Shown here: piece by piece, positions 42,885-46,673 of the stretch
How the letters are laid out: every line of letters starts with the position of its first letter
Numbering within the stretch: position 1 is the stretch's first letter
NCBI GenBank assembly: GCA_028705995.1
Contig: JAQWCH010000008.1
Location: 1 to 46,673 of the forward strand
Source: Bacilli bacterium
GTDB taxonomy: Bacteria > Bacillota_I > Bacilli_A > RFN20 > CAG-826
Direction of reading: 5' to 3'
Length of the DNA: 46,673 bases
Translations under genes and position numbers: made by a program
Notes under the pieces: generated by a model
The model's database searches: none
What the model saw: only the letters and a program-made list of their open reading frames with translations
What the model was told of the DNA's origin: nothing

Positions 42885-43070
42885 ATGGGAGAAATAAAAG
42901 GTCAAATTCTTGGCGTTGTATTGGTCTTAACTATTTTTGGTTTAATCGCTGGAATATTTGCTCAAGTATTTAAGGATGCTGCTAATAACGTAGCTTCACA
43001 AGTAACGAGTCAAGTCAACTATACACCACCCGTAACACCAGCGGCGATCGTCGTCGAGTTGATTTCTTAA
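42885..43070 (+). CDS. 61-residue pilin-like peptide (candidate major pilin)
   Basis: The sequence starts MGEIKGQILGVVLVLTIFGL, then has a helix to about residue 40 and a Thr/Pro tail. The size and the charged start followed by a long hydrophobic helix resemble Flp pilins. The KGQ before the hydrophobic core is like the class III signal of archaeal pilins, but the +5 Glu is missing. It has the strongest ribosome site of the operon, AAAGGAGG, and is the last gene before a terminator, both fitting an abundant subunit. Confidence 0.65.
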   Translation: MGEIKGQILGVVLVLTIFGLIAGIFAQVFKDAANNVASQVTSQVNYTPPVTPAAIVVELIS

Positions 43071-43078
43071 ATAGATAT

Positions 43079-43102
43079 AAGGACCTCCGGGTCCTTTTTT
43101 TG
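43079..43102 (+). terminator. Terminator of the pilus-like operon
   Basis: AAGGACC (43079-43085) pairs with GGTCCTT (43090-43096) around TCCG and is followed by seven T. Confidence 0.93.
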
Positions 43103-43131
43103 TTGAGAATTATTATATTAAAAGATATAAT
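43103..43131 (+). promoter_or_regulatory. acpP promoter
   Basis: TTGAGA (43103-43108) and TATAAT (43126-43131) are 17 bp apart, close behind the terminator of the pilus-like operon. Confidence 0.85.
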
Positions 43132-43166
43132 ACCTAGTAGTAAATAGAAGGGAACCATCTAATTGT

Positions 43167-43397
43167 ATGAATGACAGAATCAAAGAAATTGAAGCAACTT
43201 TTGCCGAAACACTAAAAGTCGATCATGTTGATCCAAATGCTGAACTTCGCGATCTCGGACTGGACTCACTAGATTTAGTCGAATTACTAATTAAACTTGA
43301 GGAAAAATTTGGTGTCGAATTCTCAAATGAAGAAATGCCAAACTTTAAAACAGTTCAAGACGTTTACACCGCAATTGAAAAGAAATTAAATAAGTAA
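43167..43397 (+). CDS. acpP: Acyl carrier protein
   Basis: The 76-residue acidic protein carries the 4'-phosphopantetheine attachment site LGLDSLDLVEL with Ser near residue 34, and the usual helix order ending in YTAIEKKLNK. It shuttles acyl chains in fatty acid or phospholipid synthesis. AAGGGAA precedes the start. It stands alone, without fab genes beside it. Confidence 0.96.
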   Translation: MNDRIKEIEATFAETLKVDHVDPNAELRDLGLDSLDLVELLIKLEEKFGVEFSNEEMPNFKTVQDVYTAIEKKLNK

Positions 43398-43405
43398 TTT
43401 TTTTG

Positions 43406-43434
43406 TTGAACTTATCTTTTCCCTATGCTATATT
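43406..43434 (+). promoter_or_regulatory. Promoter of the tRNA-Asn/Glu pair
   Basis: TTGAAC (43406-43411) and TATATT (43429-43434) are 17 bp apart, about 25 bp before tRNA-Asn. Confidence 0.8.
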
Positions 43435-43459
43435 TTGTCTTGCACATAGCGTAGGAACT

Positions 43460-43534
43460 GCCTAGTTAGCTCAATGGTAGAGCAATCGGCTGTTAACCGA
43501 TCGGTTGCAGGTTCGAGTCCTGCACTAGGCGCCA
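43460..43534 (+). tRNA. tRNA-Asn (anticodon GTT)
   Basis: Acceptor GCCTAGT/ACTAGGC, anticodon stem ATCGG/CCGAT with loop CTGTTAA, T-arm loop GTTCGAGTC, discriminator G and encoded CCA. The length is 75 nt. Confidence 0.97.
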
Positions 43535-43537
43535 TTT

Positions 43538-43614
43538 GGCCCGTTGGAGAAGTGGCTTAACTCACATGCCTTTCACGCATGCATTCATGGGTTCGAATCC
43601 CGTACGGGTCACCA
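43538..43614 (+). tRNA. tRNA-Glu (anticodon TTC)
   Basis: Acceptor GGCCCGT/ACGGGTC with one G-T pair, anticodon stem CATGC/GCATG with loop CTTTCAC and encoded CCA. It follows tRNA-Asn by 3 bp. An IS end begins only 6 bp after its CCA. Confidence 0.95.
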
Positions 43615-43681
43615 TTCAATTGAAATTCCCCCCATTTATTGGACCAAAATGAAGTGAACCCACTTTATTGGACAAGTTCAA

Positions 43682-44521
43682 TTAAATTATAGGGGATTGA
43701 ATGGACTGATGTCTAAACTTTATAGGACTCAGTCCTTTTAATTTGCAAGAAATCCTGTCGTTATTGTAATAATTGATATAATCAATAATCGCTTCTTTTA
43801 ATTGATTTAGTGTTTTGAATTCGAATTCATGTCCATAAAACATTTCTCTTTTCAAAATGCCGAAGAAATTTTCTGTTGGCGAATTATCTAAACAATTTCC
43901 TTTTCTAGACATTGATTGAATAATTCCGTGAGCTTTTAATGTTTCTTTATATTCATACATCTGGTACTGCCATCCTTGATCGGAGTGCATTATGATTCCA
44001 TCGGCTTTTGGATATCTTTCAAATGCTTTGTTCAACATATTCGTTATTTGTCTAAAGTTTGGTGATATCGAAACATCGAAACTTATTATTTCTCTAGTGT
44101 GAAAATCAATGATTGGCGACAAGTATAGCTTACCAGCAGCAATATGAAATTCGGTTACATCAGTACCCCATTTTTGGTTTGGAGCGGTTGTATCAAAATT
44201 TCTATCATAGATAGTTTTATGTTTTTCTTTATCAACCTTTTTATCGATAAGAATATTTTTACAAGTTCCGTTCATGTCTCCTTTATATGATTTATATTTA
44301 GCCTTTGCCTTAATACCAAAAAGATTCAAACTCGACATGATACGTTTAACTTTTTTGTGATTAACTACAAAACCTCTATTCTTAAGTTCTAGAGTTATTC
44401 TTCTATAGCCATATCTAGATTTATTGGTGATATAAATATCGACGATCTCATTAATAATTTCTTCATTTTTATTATCTAAATTAACTTTGTTAAGATTGTA
44501 GAAATAAGTCGATTTAGACAA
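43682..44521 (-). CDS. IS3-family transposase OrfB (inner IS)
   Basis: This is the catalytic part of the transposase. It starts in an HTH_21-like region (YRRITLELKNRGFVVNHKKV) and has the rve DDE core: GTDVTEF (first Asp), HSDQGWQYQM (second Asp) and DNSPTENFFGILKREMFYG (Glu). All three acidic residues are intact, so the element may be active. The frame is open upstream of its first start-like codon and overlaps orfA in the -1 frame, so the full OrfAB fusion would be made by frameshifting. Confidence 0.92.
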   Translation of the reverse strand: MSKSTYFYNLNKVNLDNKNEEIINEIVDIYITNKSRYGYRRITLELKNRGFVVNHKKVKRIMSSLNLFGIKAKAKYKSYKGDMNGTCKNILIDKKVDKEKHKTIYDRNFDTTAPNQKWGTDVTEFHIAAGKLYLSPIIDFHTREIISFDVSISPNFRQITNMLNKAFERYPKADGIIMHSDQGWQYQMYEYKETLKAHGIIQSMSRKGNCLDNSPTENFFGILKREMFYGHEFEFKTLNQLKEAIIDYINYYNNDRISCKLKGLSPIKFRHQSIQSPII

Positions 44522-44580
44522 TTCTGAAATTTCTAATAAGGTGCTTAATTTATATTTATGCCTTAATTCATTAACAATAC

Positions 44581-45069
44581 TTACTTTTTCTTCGATTGTT
44601 GCACCTTTCTTTTTTGAACTAAGGCATCTAGTTTTTTTAAGTATTCGACCTTTGCTTTTAAATATTTGTTTTCTTTTTCTAATTCAGCGCGAGTCTTTCT
44701 TCCTGGTGTGTTCTTCGACATTTTCGGTGGCCTTCCTGATAAGTGATTTAATTCTATACCAGAAATACCTCCTTTTGAATAAAGAGAAACCCATTTAGAT
44801 AATAAGGATTTGCTTATCCCTAAAGAAGCAGCAACATCAGCTTTGCTTTCTCCAGTAAGGAATCTTGCAACAGCATGTACTTTCTCTTTAATGGTTCTTT
44901 TGTGATAGCGGTGACTAAGGCCTTCTTCTCCATGATATTCATAAAGCTTAACCCATGTCCTTACAGTTTTAGAGCATGTATGTTTTGTTCCATCTCCAAA
45001 CTTAGGAATTACTTCTCCGTTCAAGTATTTTTTAACCATTTCTAACTTGAACTCTTTTGTGAACTTCAT
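44581..45069 (-). CDS. IS3-family OrfA (inner IS)
   Basis: The 162-residue protein has two helix-turn-helix units (about 10-40 and 60-100; SKADVAASLGISKSLLSKWV) and a C-terminal leucine-zipper-like coiled coil (ELEKENKYLKAKVEYLKKL). It binds the terminal repeats. The ribosome site AAGGAGGG precedes its ATG. The last codons, read on the minus strand, are AAG AAA AAG TAA, a likely -1 slippage site into orfB. Confidence 0.9.
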   Translation of the reverse strand: MKFTKEFKLEMVKKYLNGEVIPKFGDGTKHTCSKTVRTWVKLYEYHGEEGLSHRYHKRTIKEKVHAVARFLTGESKADVAASLGISKSLLSKWVSLYSKGGISGIELNHLSGRPPKMSKNTPGRKTRAELEKENKYLKAKVEYLKKLDALVQKRKVQQSKKK

Positions 45070-45151
45070 ATAAAACCCTCCTTTGGTTATTTTTGGTCCA
45101 AAGAAAGGGGTTCAGTACAAAATCCGGTTACAATAAAAGGGGGTTTTTCTT

Positions 45152-45643
45152 ATGAAACTAACCATGGACACAAAGCTGAAGATGATAAAAGAGTATCTTG
45201 ATGAGCAGGTTCCAATGACCAAGCTTGTTAAGAAATACAATTACGATTTAGCGAAGCTCAAATATCTAGTCAAACTATATCAGCTTCACGGCGAAACGCC
45301 TTTCGTCTATCAGGACAAAAGAATCTATACTCGCGAGGAAAAGCTTGAAGCCATTAAGATTGTTATGACTAATCAGAAATCGGCGCGGCAGCTCGCCCTT
45401 GAAAAAGGCATGCCGAGTCCGCATGTCATTCAGGACTGGGTCGAGAAGTTTAAAAAAGACGGAGCGGATTCCATTCAGATTTCCCGGGGAAGAAAAAGAT
45501 ATCGCCTGCATGCGGATCGACAGAAGTATTTGGCGAACAAAGAATTAAGAGAGCGCCTCGCCTATCTTGAAGCGGAGAATGCCTACCTAAAAAAAGCGTA
45601 TTCCCTAATTCAAGAGAAGAGCAGACGAACGAAGAAAAAGTAA
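45152..45643 (+). CDS. IS3-family OrfA (outer IS)
   Basis: The 163-residue protein has the same two-HTH and coiled-coil layout as the inner OrfA (REEKLEAIKIVMTNQKSARQ; ERLAYLEAENAYLKKAYSLI). Its Shine-Dalgarno-like AAGGGGG lies at about 45139. It ends in AAG AAA AAG TAA at 45632-45643, identical to the inner element, where a -1 shift would enter orfB. Confidence 0.9.
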   Translation: MKLTMDTKLKMIKEYLDEQVPMTKLVKKYNYDLAKLKYLVKLYQLHGETPFVYQDKRIYTREEKLEAIKIVMTNQKSARQLALEKGMPSPHVIQDWVEKFKKDGADSIQISRGRKRYRLHADRQKYLANKELRERLAYLEAENAYLKKAYSLIQEKSRRTKKK

Positions 45644-45645
45644 AG

Positions 45646-46500
45646 TTGGTTTGCGAATTAAGGGGAAGATATAAATTGGTCAATCTTCTCAAAATTGCGA
45701 GGTTATCGAAGTCGACTTTCTTTCATAATCTTAATAATATCGATAGACGGAAACATAAAGACGATGAAACATATAATTACATTAAAACTATCTTTGATAG
45801 TAATTATCGTAAATATGGATCTCCGCGCATTACTCAGGAGCTCAAAAACCGCGGTTTAGTCATCAATCACAAGCGTGTCGAAAGAGTCATGAAAGAGCAT
45901 CATTTAAGCGCTTCATCTAGACCGAAGAAATACCATTCCTATCGAGGCGAAGTCGGAGTCAAAGCCCCGAACTTGATCAAGCGTCATTTCGATAACGGAA
46001 GGCCGTATCGCATCTTCGGGACCGATGTGACTCAGTTTTCGATTCCGTGTGGGAAGTTATATTTATCCCCAATTATTGACTTTCATACCCGGGAAATCGT
46101 CGCCTATGACATATCGGAACATCCGAACCTCAATCAAATCAAGCGGATGATGAATAAACTTGAATATGACTATAGCGAAGAACTGTCTGGAGCCATCCTT
46201 CATTCGGATCAAGGCTGGCAGTATCAACAGAAGTGGTATCAAGATAAACTTGATGAATTAGGCATGCTACAATCAATGTCGAGAAAGGGTAATTGCCTTG
46301 ATAATTCCCCAACTGAGAATTTCTTCGGAAGACTCAAAGAAGAGATGTTTTATGGTCACGAATGGAAATACGAATCACTTTCTGAACTCAAACGAGATAT
46401 CGTTACCTGGATAGACTATTATAACAACGAAAGAATCGTCAGTTACTTAAAAGATAGCCCACTTCGATACAAGGCCAAGCTCGTATTGATGAAGACATGA
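45646..46500 (+). CDS. IS3-family transposase OrfB (outer IS)
   Basis: The 284-residue frame carries the HTH_21 region (YGSPRITQELKNRGLVINHK) and the DDE triad: GTDVTQF, HSDQGWQYQQ and DNSPTENFFGRLKEEMFYG. It is clearly homologous to the inner OrfB but has more GC-rich codons. The -1 frame is open through the orfA stop, so expression as an OrfAB fusion is expected. With orfA it is intact, although the inner insertion has separated it from its left terminal repeat. Confidence 0.92.
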   Translation: MVCELRGRYKLVNLLKIARLSKSTFFHNLNNIDRRKHKDDETYNYIKTIFDSNYRKYGSPRITQELKNRGLVINHKRVERVMKEHHLSASSRPKKYHSYRGEVGVKAPNLIKRHFDNGRPYRIFGTDVTQFSIPCGKLYLSPIIDFHTREIVAYDISEHPNLNQIKRMMNKLEYDYSEELSGAILHSDQGWQYQQKWYQDKLDELGMLQSMSRKGNCLDNSPTENFFGRLKEEMFYGHEWKYESLSELKRDIVTWIDYYNNERIVSYLKDSPLRYKAKLVLMKT

Positions 46501-46562
46501 TATAATGGTAGCCAGTTCAATAGGGTTTGGTCCAACCTATTGGGGGAAGTACAAAAAAATTT

Positions 46563-46588
46563 AGTCCATCTATTGATGGGCTTTTTTT
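46563..46588 (+). terminator. Terminator-like hairpin to the right of the IS pair
   Basis: AGTCCATC (46563-46570) and GATGGGCT (46575-46582), with one T-G pair, close a TATT loop and are followed by seven T. It probably ended the tRNA-Asn/Glu transcript before the IS insertion. The text TTTAGTCCATCTATTG also resembles the IS right end, so an old IS remnant is an alternative. Confidence 0.65.
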
Positions 46589-46646
46589 GTGCAAACAATA
46601 TCACTATTTGATATACTAAAGATAGATTTTGAAAGGAGAATATATT

Positions 46647-46673
46647 ATGCCAAAAGTTCGTTTCTATAAGTGT
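46647..46673 (+). CDS. Start of a gene cut by the window end
   Basis: Nine codons (MPKVRFYKC) are seen after a good ribosome site, GAAAGGAG. The pattern with an early Tyr/Phe-x-Cys resembles the N-terminus of desulfoferrodoxin, but nine residues are too few for an assignment. TATACT at 46612-46617 is a possible -10. Confidence 0.5.

Larger units (their letters stand above)
43650..45119 (-). mobile_element. IS3-family element, inner insertion
   Basis: The ends, read inward, are TGAAGTGAACCC...TTGGAC from 43650 and TGTACTGAACCCC...TTGGACC from 45119. AAA flanks both sides (43647-43649 and 45120-45122), a 3-bp target duplication as usual for the IS3 family. It encodes orfA and orfB on the minus strand. 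Removing it joins TTGGACCAAAA to TCCGGTTAC and restores the left end of the outer element. Confidence 0.8.
43621..46553 (+). mobile_element. IS3-family element, split by a second IS (outer element)
   Basis: The left end at 43621-43649 (TGAAATTCCCCCC, then ATTGGACCAAAA) and the right end at 46523-46553, read inward (TGTACTTCCCCC, then TTGGACCAAAC), are imperfect inverted repeats. The orfA and orfB at 45152-46500 belong to this element. Between its left end and orfA lies a complete inner IS (43650-45119). Without the inner copy the element would be about 1.46 kb. Codon use with more G and C than the surroundings suggests recent transfer. I cannot find a matching target duplication at its outer borders. 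Confidence 0.75.

Noticed and set aside
44609-44615. A6G slippery heptamer within the inner orfA (minus strand)
   Set aside because: Its phase does not give the XXY YYZ reading needed for a -1 shift; the AAG AAA AAG before the stop is in phase.
43621-46553. Composite transposon made of two IS copies
   Set aside because: The elements differ, no cargo lies between them, and the terminal repeats show nesting.
1-46673. CRISPR array, rRNA or prophage
   Set aside because: No regularly spaced direct repeats, rRNA signatures or phage structural genes were seen.

Overview
The window looks like chromosomal DNA of a low-GC, Gram-positive-type bacterium of the Bacilli/Mollicutes lineage. An Acholeplasma-, Izemoplasma- or RF39-like relative would fit, but I cannot fix the taxon. 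The signs are AT-rich intergenic DNA, strong AGGAGG-type ribosome sites, several lipobox proteins without outer-membrane partners, a CdaA/GlmM pair, CcpA-type cre sites and TGA used as a stop (for example in the ATGA overlaps at 1961 and 12522). The standard bacterial code therefore applies, not the Mycoplasma UGA=Trp code.

Layout. 1-994: the end of one unknown gene, then a membrane gene whose natural start region carries an in-frame stop inside a 15-bp repeat. 1452-4133: a pgpA-like (yutG) gene, cdaA and glmM (c-di-AMP and amino-sugar metabolism, with no cdaR/ybbR between them). 4153-5294: a small SPFH-like membrane protein and a NUDIX hydrolase. 5287-24230: a large alpha-glucan locus with a cytosolic GH13 glucosidase, a PucR-type regulator, an MsmK-like ATPase, the MalEFG importer, a lipoprotein alpha-amylase, MalQ, a membrane-anchored type I pullulanase, a starch-binding-like lipoprotein and a lipoprotein pullulanase. 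Two near-consensus cre sites, two perfect palindromes at promoters and an intercistronic hairpin after malE suggest carbon-regulated expression.

24232-30004: an RDD membrane protein, two lipoproteins, DeoD, a NERD-like membrane protein and a polytopic membrane protein. 30154-32163: tRNA-Gly(GCC), gltX and a tRNA-Glu(CUC) directly behind gltX. 32427-38268: a membrane/coiled-coil protein with EEKPVEVV repeats, a tandem pair of CNNM/CorC-type proteins, a 55-residue membrane peptide, an SDR oxidoreductase and a guanylate kinase.

38375-43070 is the most intriguing block. It is a tightly overlapping operon with a CpaF/TadA-type ATPase, TadB- and TadC-like membrane proteins, two small single-span proteins that share a CxxxC loop, a 61-residue pilin-like peptide behind a very strong ribosome site, a secreted 342-residue protein of unknown family and a small helical protein at its head. 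It reads as a minimal Tad/type IV-filament-like machine.

43167-46673: acpP, a tRNA-Asn/tRNA-Glu(UUC) pair, then two IS3-family elements in opposite orientation. The terminal repeats show one element inserted inside the left end of the other, and the pair now separates the tRNA genes from a terminator-like hairpin. The window ends in the first nine codons of another gene.
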